From Hydractinia symbiolongicarpus (taxonomy: Eukaryota; Cnidaria; Hydrozoa; Anthoathecata; Hydractiniidae): 64,000 nucleotides of DNA. Location of the stretch: assembly GCF_029227915.1 (NCBI RefSeq), contig NC_079889.1:7440001-7504000 (forward strand). The letters run 5' to 3'. Below the pieces are notes generated by a model that was not told the origin of the DNA, did no database searches, and saw nothing but the letters and a program-made list of their open reading frames with translations. Positions 55,432-64,000 of this stretch are shown one piece after another. Made by a program: the position numbers and the translations under genes. The first letter of the stretch is position 1; each line of letters begins with the position of its first letter.

Positions 55432-58400
55432 ATGGCGGCGTCGTTGCGAGAAAAAGAATTCAACGTTGATATTTTTACTATTTTAAATCATCAAAATGAA
55501 CACGATGGTAATAATAAAAAGGAAGATATGGATGCTGGAGTCAATGCAAAAGAAATGTACAAGCTTAAATTTGAAGGTCTTGTGCGAATTTGTTTTTTTT
55601 AGCTTGCTTTTTCTGTTTGCTAGCTAGCTAGCAGCTAGAGCTACATATCCTAGCCATAATAGCTAGCTGTGAGCCCTTATCCTCCTTATTCCACGATATC
55701 TAATCAGCTGCAATGTGACATGGTTACAGCCCTTTTTAGCTGGTCAGCTGACTAGCTATGCTATATAGATGAGTTCCAGCAGTGTGACGTCATTTGTTTA
55801 CTTTTTGGCGGTAAAGCTCTAGGGCTCTGGCATTCAGAGCTTGCTGAAGAGAGGTTTTTTCCTGTGCATTTCTTCTCGCGGAAACGTCATTGAGGTTTTC
55901 AACTACTATCGAGTGTAGATTGATGCCTTCTGATTGAATAAAAATAACCTCGCTTCACCTAGCGTCCCCATCCTTTTTCCTGCCACCCAAATGGAAAGCC
56001 AAAGAACTTCCTGCTGAAAATGTAAGCAATGGAATTCATCTAGCTATAGCTATATCATCAGTCAAAGGCTTGACTGTTCTGCATCAGCCAGAGGACATAT
56101 CCCCAGTAGTATATTGATTTAGGGGCCTTCAAAAATTTATCTTGGGCCCCATTAACAAGATTTTGTCCGTTAAGGTCTTCACCTCTTAACGGATCCTCCC
56201 CCAAAAAACTGAAATGATTCGCTGGTTTACGACAATATGCTCTTCCTACTACCTCGTGATGTTGAGACTGTGCTGCCATCTTGATGCCTTCTAAAACATT
56301 TTGGGGTTGATTATAATGCTCTGACATTTTCAGTCAAGTTATAGAACAATAAAAAATGGTTTTTAATGGACAATATCCTATTATCAGGGCCCAAAATATT
56401 TTTAGAAGGCCCCTTTGCTAAAGCGCAGGTACCAATAGGTAGTAGCTATAGCTAGCTAGCTATAGCTATGCTGATAGTTGTGGAAGTCATTTTTGAAGCA
56501 GTCTGTTTTGCAGGGAATTAATCAAATTTAAAACATATATAGCTATACCTTCCGCTCCCAAATAAGTTAATCTCAAAACGTTCATAACATTATTACTACT
56601 GAACAAAAAATCATTTGTTTCGCAAATCAAATTGTAAAAACTAGAAATTTAACCTTAAAGATAGTGTGTTTCCCAACTTCGTTCAGTTCTCCACCATATC
56701 GAAATGGTTATATACTTGTTCAAACTTATTTAGGATATATATATTTATATATACTCCAATTGTGACCAATTTTGACGATGTTACTACGTTGCTCAGGGGT
56801 GCGCTACATATATGAAAAATCGGAGCTATAGGGGTTTTAAACACGCTATATATGCCCCTGTATATGCTTTTAGTAACTTTATTTCAGATTTAGCATTAAA
56901 TCCAACGACAAAACCTGAAATGTTACTGGCGTTGACAAAAAACTTCCCTATGAGTCCCCTATTAAAATTTCCCTATGACTCCCCTATTAAAATTTCATCA
57001 TTTTCCGACGAGGAACAAAGTGAGGTCAAAATTACTTTGATGTTTGCCGCTTTTCACTCTAGCTCTTTTTCAAGATAGTGATCGAATTTGCATTCAAGTT
57101 TTATTTTTTATATGCTCTCTTATAAATGCAAATGGGAAAAAGGGATATATTTTCTTAAACTATGTTATAAGTAAAGTCAATGAGCTATATCAGGACAAGA
57201 TAGAGAAACTATCACAAGAACAAATTCACCATTAATAATCATGAAATGATGGTCTTTTTAATATTTCAGAATAAATTGCATAGGTCTAACAGCTAATTAA
57301 GAAATTACTAATTATAACCTGAGAAAATTAAATGCAGTCTCAAAGAAATACTTAATTTCTAATTTTACTAGGCAGAGTGGTTGCTGTACTTGGACATTGA
57401 AGTGCTATATTTAGACTCTGTTGGCTGCTTTTTCCCCTTATTCTTTTAGATACTTGGCTTGAACGTTTGTTGAACTCAGTGGATAACTATTTCGTACTTT
57501 AAAAGACAGTAAGGCAGTATTTCCTCATGTTAGGTTATCCTGTAGGTTAGGTTTTCAATTCATTTCACCATTTTTTGCCTAAAATTTGTAATGAATCAAC
57601 TTACATCGACTTTTATAGGTACATAATTCTTTTTCATGATATGTCAAGTAATCCAGCAAATATTTATTTTGTGTAGATGTTTGGAATCATATCAGGTGCA
57701 CAGTTGCTCCAGTTTTAAGTGGAAAATCTCAAAGGAAAAGAAAGGTTCTGAAAAAAGTAAAGGAGGGTATTCAGGTGGGTTTTTATAAAGATTGCTGTTT
57801 TTAGCAAACCTTTTTTAAAAGTATTTATTTGTACAACTGGCTGCTGTATAACTATATTGCATTTTTTTCTGCAGAAAAAAGTGGAGAAAATGTTTGAAAC
57901 TGACGTAGATGGAAGTGAGACGATCAAACATATTGAGAGTGACCTATACGAACGATTTCAGGTGTGTAAGCAGATCTTCAGATATGTTATAATATGATTT
58001 AAGAATTTTATTAGACATAGAACCTCAGGTTTTACAAGTAGCATGCGTTTAAATATAGCTGTGCTTTAGGTTCGGTTGGAGTTGATAAAGTACATGAAAG
58101 GACAAGAGGGAAGTGAATCTGTTGTCAGCGGCTGCTATCCCTTACCGGAAAGAAATAAAGTAATGTTTTTTCTGTGATATAGTATTTATCTTTTTACATT
58201 TTCTTAACTTACAGTTTAAAGTACATTCTTCTTAGCTTGATGGACAAGATGAATGTGATGCCGATAGTCAAGAAACAAAAAGCTCTGAAACTGATGAAGT
58301 AAATAAATTATTTCCTTTGGTTATTTTTGGGTCTCTTGCCATTTACCTTAAATGTGCCTCGAGATTTCCCTTGTGTGTATATGCTTACAAACCTTAAAAT

Positions 58401-59610
58401 ATGGCAAAAAATATAAATAAAGACCTTGAAAAAAAATTTAATTTAATAAAATTTTATAAAAATTGACACACACAAATTAAATTGTTCTGTCTATCATAAG
58501 GTATAGGTCTTGTGTTATTTTTAGCTTTCCAATGATGTCCCACTAAGAAAGAAGAAAAAATGGTCGTACATGCCTACAAAACAAGACGAACTGGTAGAAA
58601 AACTGGATGGCGCCAATAAGCGGTTGACGAGACTAGAAAATTTAACATCAACATTGAGCTATCGGATCCACGAATTGAAAGAAAAAAATGCGTCGCTGCT
58701 GCTAAGAAATGCCGAATTCACAAGGTTAAAGCTGGTAGAACAATTAGGCATGAATCGATCAGTACAAATGGTTGATGCGTCCTTGTTTGCGAGTCGCTTT
58801 CATACAGGAGATCCACTATTGCAAGAGGAAACCCCTTGCATTCTAGATTCAGCGTTCATTTCTACGCTGAAAATAACAGATTTTTGTGAAGGTGTTTTTG
58901 CTTCTACTAAAAGGGCTATGTTCGATGACGGAGATACTGTGATATTGAAAACGTTTTCAAAAGATTGTCGTCAAAATAACATTAAAAATGTTGCCCATGT
59001 AAGTCACGAGCACCGGATTTTGAAGTTTATTGGTCGGCACGAAAACCTAGTGAGCAGCATTGGAGTCGTGCATTTCGATCAATCGTATTATTCCGTGCTT
59101 CATTACGTTGCTGGTTATACTCTTGATCGCCATTGGAAATTGGGTTTTCCAGACATTTCTTCAACTTCAGTTTTTAAGCGAATTCTGACAGGCGTTGCAA
59201 GCGGAATTAGCTTCTTGCATAGTAAGGGTGTGTTACACAACCATATCGTTGCAGACAATGTAATTCTTCACGGACAGGATTTGTTTCCTATTCTGATAGG
59301 ATTCAGTTTTGCTTGTCGTGCAACATGTGTTAGGAACAGTTGCGTAGATGTGATCAAACTGTTTCCAGATAAAGCGCATTTAGCACCAGAGTTATTTCAG
59401 GGTTGTCCTGTGTCGTATAGTACGGACATATTTAGTTATGGGAAACTCCTCGATAACTATTTGAAAAATATGTCTGTCATGGATGACAAAGCGCGAGATA
59501 AGTTGGAATCCTTCTCGATACAGTGTATGGATTGGAGAGCGCCTCATCGATTACCGCACAAATTTCTTTTCAGGAGAGTGGGCTTGCTTCTGACGGAACT
59601 AGGGTACTAG
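55432..59610 (+). CDS. Coiled-coil pseudokinase, 6 exons, 522 aa
   Basis: Exons: 55432-55576, 57677-57774, 57875-57961, 58070-58159, 58236-58298, 58525-59610 (1569 bases, phases consistent). The first donor (GTCTTG) is weak; the others are normal. The N-terminus (MAASLREKEF, then VWNHIRCTVAPVLSG) is unknown and acidic to about residue 160, with basic patches. A heptad-rich coiled coil spans about 186-236. A protein-kinase fold follows from about 280. It keeps the beta-3 lysine (VILK, K303), the alpha-C glutamate (E323) and the APE motif (448-450). The catalytic loop reads HNHIVADN, so the HRD aspartate is replaced by histidine, and DFG is replaced by GFS. It is therefore likely a catalytically dead scaffold or regulator. 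Animal kinases with HND in this loop exist; this copy has lost even that aspartate. Confidence 0.8.
55577..57676. other. Intron 1 of pseudokinase gene
   Basis: A 2.1 kb intron. It contains a minus-strand ORF (56058-56327) of unknown family and TAGCTAGCTA-type simple repeats at 55620-55660 and 56450-56475. The plus-strand ORF at 56812-57078 shows no family features. Confidence 0.5.
56058..56327 (-). CDS. Unknown small ORF, 89 aa
   Basis: A complete ATG-to-TGA frame reading MSEHYNQPQNVLEGIKMAAQ and later GRAYCRKPANHFSFLGEDPL. Its balanced composition is unlike the phenylalanine- and isoleucine-rich chance ORFs around it. It sits on the opposite strand in intron 1 of the pseudokinase gene. I recognise no family. 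It could be a small gene, an exon of a larger gene or a transposon fragment. Confidence 0.3.
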   Translation of the reverse strand: MSEHYNQPQNVLEGIKMAAQSQHHEVVGRAYCRKPANHFSFLGEDPLRGEDLNGQNLVNGAQDKFLKAPKSIYYWGYVLWLMQNSQAFD

Positions 59611-59740
59611 TTCCATAAGATTGATAGGCAAAGATAAAAATATTTTCAACTGTAAATTGTATTTCCTTCTTCCAATTTCCCTCATGCACCCACCAAGTTT
59701 GAAAAATGATAAATAGTGGATAAAATTAAGTCTATACCTT

Positions 59741-59891
59741 AAGGGAAGAAATTTTGGTGGGAAAAAATTTGGTGAAAAGTTAACTTGGCGGAATTGACGG
59801 AGAGGGAAAAAAATAATTTTGGCGGGAATTTATTTGTGCGGGCGGCGTCAATACCACCAAATTTTCTTCCCGCAAAAAGATTTCTTCCCTT
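59741..59891. repeat. Foldback MITE-like element, 151 bp
   Basis: AAGGGAAGAAAT at the left edge pairs with ATTTCTTCCCTT at the right edge. Inside, the left GTGGGAAAAAATTTGGTG is mirrored on the right by CACCAAATTTTCTTCCCGC. Confidence 0.6.
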
Positions 59892-60183
59892 GGAAGTTGT
59901 AATTTTTCGACTTTCTTCTCTTTCCAAACTGCAGTACGTCCAGAAATTGACGCAAGTACGCGAAATTACTTTAATCAGAAAATTAGATGTGGGTGGCCAT
60001 TCTGCTGTGTCAGCACATTAACGCGGGTTAAGACAAGGATATTAGAAACAGTATATTTATCCTATGGAGGCATTCTCGGAGCCATTATTTTTTGTATGTA
60101 TGGATTAGTTATGATATTTAAAAAAGCTACATTCCCAATTGTCGTTCGATATCGGATTCGCAAAAATAAATATCGCAAAACCA

Positions 60184-60243
60184 CAACCTCGAACCCAGGG
60201 CCTGTAGCGTTTATTTGATAAACAGGCCCTGGGTTCGAGGTTG
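60184..60243. repeat. Perfect hairpin, 21-bp arms
   Basis: CAACCTCGAACCCAGGGCCTG (60184-60204) and its exact complement CAGGCCCTGGGTTCGAGGTTG (60223-60243) flank an 18-base loop. Function unknown; possibly two facing transposon ends. Confidence 0.8.
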
Positions 60244-60507
60244 GCAAAACCATATTTTCTCAATGAATCAAAAAAATTAAATCTAGCAATAATTTATACA
60301 GCGTTAAATATCCTGTTAAGGTACTTGTTCAAGCTCGACCTTAGTCAGGGATTTTTTCTTAGGGCGGGGAAATCAAAAGGACAAGGGGTGGAAAAATTAC
60401 GCTGGGTCTCAAACGAATTTTCTGCGGTCGGAATACTGATCGATAAATCCGCGAAAGTTTCTTAGTAATGAACAACAATAATAGCTTTTTCTCTCCTTTT
60501 TTGACAA

Positions 60508-61673
60508 TTAAACGTTACTAAGAAAATATTCTTCTAAATCAGGCTTTGGTAAATTTTCCGCCACTTCCCATGTTGGAGAACGATAGCCAATCCATTTAAC
60601 CTGATATTCTCTCCGATCATTGACCTCTCTGTGAGTCATTATAAAGTCAATGAAACCTTCGTTTTGGGCAGACTTATCCAAAACTTCTCGAAGAGTCACA
60701 ACCTTTCCAGATTTGTTTGGAACATTGTCCACTAAATTAAGTGACTGGGTATTTATATCAAGCTCTTCGCGTTGAATGGCCTCTTTAGATTTTCGCTTTC
60801 TTCCATTAAATTCACGCACAACTGTTTTCTCAGACCCTACATTATCTTTTGAGCTATGCGGTTGTTCAATTCGCTCTAGCTGCTGCTCCTGTTGGTTTAA
60901 ATTGACCGTTTCGGATGACTCGGCAATGCAACTTGAATTAGTTGTATGGTTTGTTATAATTGGAACTAAACAAGAAGTATGGTGCATTTTAATTATTTTC
61001 TAATCAGCAGTATATATCACAGAAATAATAAAAAAGACCAGCGTAAAACAGCGAGAAGAAACTTAACCATGATAACAGATGTTTTACCAGTGAAAGATAT
61101 GTGTTGCATATTCTCTTTTAATATTTTTAGCTCGACTTGGGAACAATTGCTAGGCTTTTTAAACATAAAACCGGCCGGTAACCAATTTACTGTTACGTGA
61201 CCATTATCGACTTGTTTGTAGGGAACTGTTGTACGCTTCCCACGTGATGCCAAATCTATAATAGGAAGAGAAAACTAATGTAATTGAACACTAGAAGCAG
61301 ATTACAAACCTCTTTTTAAATAAGTAAAGCAAAGCGGCGTACATATTTTTTGATTCAGTTCCAAGGTTACTTCTTTTCTTAAAGATGTTGTTTCTATGGT
61401 TGCTTCAACCGGTACACCTAGTATAATAAATTTGAAGAATGAAAATAATGAAGCTAATCGAAACATGGATTGTAGCGCATTTAAAAAATCACACTGGCGA
61501 ATTGTAAACAGAAGGCTGTGCTTACTCATTATGTGACTGGCGAACTTCCATTCCAAATCATTTTGAGAGTCAACAAAATCAATTCCTTTTTGACTCCCGT
61601 ATACAGTGACTTTATTTCCCGTTCTTTCTGTGTCCATATCCATTATAACGATATCCATTCCGATGGATTCCAT
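60508..61673 (-). CDS. Chromodomain protein, 4 exons, 311 aa
   Basis: Exons 5' to 3': 61673-61526, 61417-61310, 61255-61068, 60999-60508 (936 bases, phases consistent). Donors are GTAAGC, GTTTGT and GTTAAG. The C-terminus (about 245-311) is a chromodomain: FIDFIMTHREVNDRREYQVK, then WIGYRSPTWEVAENL. Chromodomains usually bind methylated histone tails, so a nuclear chromatin role is likely. The first aromatic cage residue is not obvious, so methyl-lysine binding is uncertain. A basic RKRKSKE stretch precedes it. Residues 1-145, with NWLPAGFMFKKPSN and QVELKILKENMQHISF, resemble no domain I can name. The first exon lies inside the left arm of the 61461-62108 palindrome. The GTTAAG donor of exon 3 gives a short 68-base intron and is the least certain junction. 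Confidence 0.72.
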
Positions 61674-62108
61674 CTCTCTACACTAAATAGTAAAGTTTTA
61701 TGATTCAATATTCTGTTATCCCTAATCTCATATTGTTGAAAATATAGTAAAAATTACGAATTCTTAGGTGGTAAAATATTTCACTTGAAATATTTTACCA
61801 CCTAAGAATTCGTAATTTTTACTATATTTTCAACAATATGAGATTAGGGATAACAGAATATTGAATCATAAAACTTTACTATTTAGTGTAGAGAGATGGA
61901 ATCCATCGGAATGGATATCGTTATAATGGATATGGACACAGAAAGAACGGGAAATAAAGTCACTGTATACGGGAGTCAAAAAGGAATTGATTTTGTTGAC
62001 TCTCAAAATGATTTGGAATGGAAGTTCGCCAGTCACATAATGAGTAAGCACAGCCTTCTGTTTACAATTCGCCAGTGTGATTTTTTAAATGCGCTACAAT
62101 CCATGTTT
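61461..62108. repeat. Palindrome of about 646 bp, 2-bp spacer
   Basis: Arms 61461-61783 and 61786-62108 look identical by eye over 323 bases; only CT lies at the centre. The left arm contains exon 1 of the chromodomain gene with about 110 bases upstream of its ATG. The right arm is the same sequence in the opposite direction, placing a second copy of the exon (ATG at 61896) on the plus strand. It is either a very recent inverted duplication or an assembly foldback artefact. Confidence 0.9.
61896..62043 (+). pseudogene. Duplicated exon 1 of chromodomain gene
   Basis: Encodes MESIGMDIVIMDMDTERTGN and on to the SHIM end, same as the minus-strand exon 61673-61526, with the GTAAGC donor kept. No matching exon 2 follows on the plus strand; the palindrome ends at 62108 and the 3' end of the HMG gene begins. 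It may be transcribed from the duplicated upstream region but cannot make the full protein. Confidence 0.65.
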
Positions 62109-62916
62109 TTTAATTTAATAACATTTTTTGGCACGTTCCATGTAGACAGTTGACGCATCAGCTCCTTAAAAAACAAAGTTTTTGTACTAACAATTTTTTC
62201 CCTCATTCTGCGAACAGCCGACGATTGACTCTGTTGAGATAAACTTGAGAAATTTGGCTTCTCAACTGTAGAAGCTTGGGCGTTATAGGTTTTCCTATCT
62301 TCTTCCGGTAACGCCGTCCAGGCTTTATTCATATCCGCCATTTTGTTGACTGGATTATCTAAACAACAAAAAACTAGCGAGTATTATGTACTTATAATAT
62401 TTTCAGTTTATAGACTTACTAATCTCATTTTTAGCTTCTCTTCTTTTCAAACTCAGTTGGATGCGTACTATAATAATGGCTGGCAATAATATGTCAATAA
62501 GATGATACAACGATATAAAATAAGTATTGACAACAAGCTAAACCTTTCATATATTGTTTACGAAACATGTCAAAGCCAGAAGGTTTTCTTTCGGGTAGTT
62601 TTGTCGACTTTACTTGTGGAGGTCTTCTCTTGCTATTAATCCAATCCTACACCAAAAAGAAAAACAAGGTCAACTTTGTAATCATAATAATGGTATTGCC
62701 GTAATTCTGTTTTTTAAATGTACCAAAAAGTGTTTCGACAGAACAAACCTTGATTTTCGATTCACTTAGGCCTGTTTTCAATACCGCTTGCTCTAACAAA
62801 GATCGCGCCAACGTATTGTCACTTTTATAGCTCTTCATTCCAGCTTCATAAAGTTCTTCGAGGACAGTGACTTGTTCTGGGGTCTTTTTTACTAGCTTTC
62901 TCTTATTTTCAGCCAT
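62033..62916 (-). CDS. Homeodomain plus HMG-box-like protein, 4 exons, 214 aa
   Basis: Exons 5' to 3': 62916-62749, 62646-62544, 62467-62420, 62358-62033 (645 bases, phases consistent). Residues 1-70 form a divergent homeodomain: TPEQVTVLEELYEAG (helix 1), a longer loop, LLEQAVLKTGLSES, then IKDWINSKRRP in helix 3. The usual Asn51 appears to be Ser, so DNA contact may differ. Residues about 78-135 look like an HMG box (KPSGFDMFRKQYMK, then MADMNKAWTALPEEDRKTYN). It is likely a DNA-binding nuclear protein. The last 25 codons or so (after NVIKLKN) are read from the palindrome arm, so the native C-terminus has probably been replaced. Confidence 0.72.
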
Positions 62917-64000
62917 GTTCTACTGTTTTTTGAACTACGATGATAATTATCAAACATACACAGTTGGCTATTTCCAAAAAATATAAGATCAGTTGGGATG
63001 AATCGGAACAAAAACAGTTTTGACATAGCAGTCAGTTAACTCACCCCTACAAAATGTCGCGTGTATTTGATTTCGTTACTGCAAAGTATGTGGAGTATGT
63101 AAAGCACAATTTGTGGGTATTGTTACCCGAACTAGCAAAAATATGAGCGTCTGGAATATCTTACCAGAATTTTTTTTTTTTGCTTTTACCTCGACAAAAT
63201 TTTCAGCCTGCGACATTTTGTCCGCACAAGTTTACATAATTGCATAAAGCCGGAAAGAAAAAAACTTTATTTTCATAAAATTCGACGAAATATGATGATT
63301 TATTATGAACTGTGAAATATAATTTCGCGAAAATTCATTCAACCGCGAATCGCGATTCTCCTTTTTGAAAATCTAGTTTTTTTACATTACCAGATTGACA
63401 GAAACTTCTGGTTACATCACAAACCCTTATACAAGCGCTAATTTTTATCTTATGCAATCAAGACTAGCACCTGCCGTAAAATGAAATTTTTCAGAAAAAT
63501 GTCAGAACACACAGCTCAAATTGATCCGAAATTTATATTCACAGCACTATTCCTTTCACTGGACTTGACATCGAAATAGACAAATAACTGCCGTTAAAAG
63601 AAATCATGTCGAAATTGACACTGTAGCTCGACCCGATCTCAGTGAGACATGTCAGAACACAGTACAAAGTGACCCGAATTTCTATTACACAGTTTTCTTA
63701 AAAACAAAAAAACAACAAGATAAGACCTACTTACTAATTTTAGCGTGTGTTAATTTAGCAAGACAAATTTACGCATTTTTTATAAGAACAATGAACTTGG
63801 AGAAAGTTTCTTACTTTTTTACAAACATTTTTTTTGATTATTTGTTTAACGTCCCTGGAAACAAATCCATGTAGATCCTGCAATGTTTTTAACTATTTCT
63901 TCGATAAATTTAGGCTACGCTAAATTAGTACACGTGGATGCCATGGGAACGAGAGAAAACGGGACGAGCATTAAAATGTATTCCAGCGACACAAATTACA
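62917..64000. other. Region upstream of homeodomain-HMG gene
   Basis: No firm gene. A plus-strand ATG at 63054 opens MSRVFDFVTA and meets a GTATGT donor at 63086, so a divergent first exon is possible. TTCGCGAAA-type repeat motifs lie at 63190-63360. Confidence 0.4.

Larger units (their letters stand above)
59611..60507. other. Intergenic region with foldback repeats
   Basis: Between the convergent pseudokinase and chromodomain genes. It holds two inverted-repeat structures (59741-59891 and 60184-60243) and a TTCGCGAAA-like motif near 60450. No clear AATAAA was found for either gene. Confidence 0.5.

Noticed and set aside
61518-62051. Two identical 61-residue ORFs facing each other
   Set aside because: Antisense shadows of the duplicated chromodomain exon in the palindrome, not separate genes.

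Overview
This is animal nuclear DNA, most likely from a cnidarian. It is AT-rich, its genes are split by GT-AG introns, one receptor gene covers about 43 kb, and the introns are full of decayed Helitrons, pogo/Tigger elements, non-LTR retrotransposon pieces and MITE-like repeats. The mobile-element types (Helitrons with an N-terminal zinc finger, SAP/SWIM proteins, 2A-peptide ORFs, HIRAN-like fragments) and the divergent pseudokinase and homeodomain-HMG genes fit a cnidarian. A hydrozoan is my best guess, but I cannot name the species. No tRNA, rRNA, CRISPR array or prokaryotic gene was seen.

Layout. (1) 1-5835: a broken, nearly full-length autonomous Helitron on the minus strand (about 415-4933), followed by a Tigger-like element with a HIRAN-like ORF (5085-5835). 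(2) 5836-8978: no gene. (3) 9013-52128, minus strand: a complete 16-exon gene for an 808-residue class C GPCR of the GABA-B receptor type. I rebuilt it by eye. Every junction is GT-AG, all phases agree and the coding length is a multiple of three. Its introns hold most of the repeats: a possible small two-exon gene (12933-15411), a Tigger transposase fossil (20613-22050), Helitron copies (22857-23598, 36183-37240, 47587-48000), a decayed element with a 2A-like peptide, a cysteine-peptidase-like region and an endonuclease end (38872-39640), unidentified coding fossils (45524-47480), a non-LTR reverse transcriptase (48004-49471) and a SAP/SWIM pseudogene (49681-50278). (4) 52129-55431: no gene, mostly repeats. 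(5) 55432-59610, plus strand: a six-exon gene for a coiled-coil plus pseudokinase protein. (6) 59611-60507: foldback repeats. (7) 60508-61673, minus: a four-exon chromodomain gene. (8) 61461-62108: a palindrome of about 646 bp that duplicates the first exon and upstream region of the chromodomain gene. (9) 62033-62916, minus: a four-exon homeodomain plus HMG-box gene whose last 25 codons or so run into the palindrome. (10) 62917-64000: no firm gene.

How the genes relate. The GPCR acts at the cell surface and its intron load is passive. The three genes at the right end (pseudokinase, chromodomain, homeodomain-HMG) are independent, and no shared pathway can be inferred beyond likely signalling and nuclear roles. 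The most unusual structures are the palindrome that reshapes two neighbouring nuclear-protein genes, the head-to-tail Helitron arrays with exact CTAG/TC junctions, and the decayed 2A-containing element.
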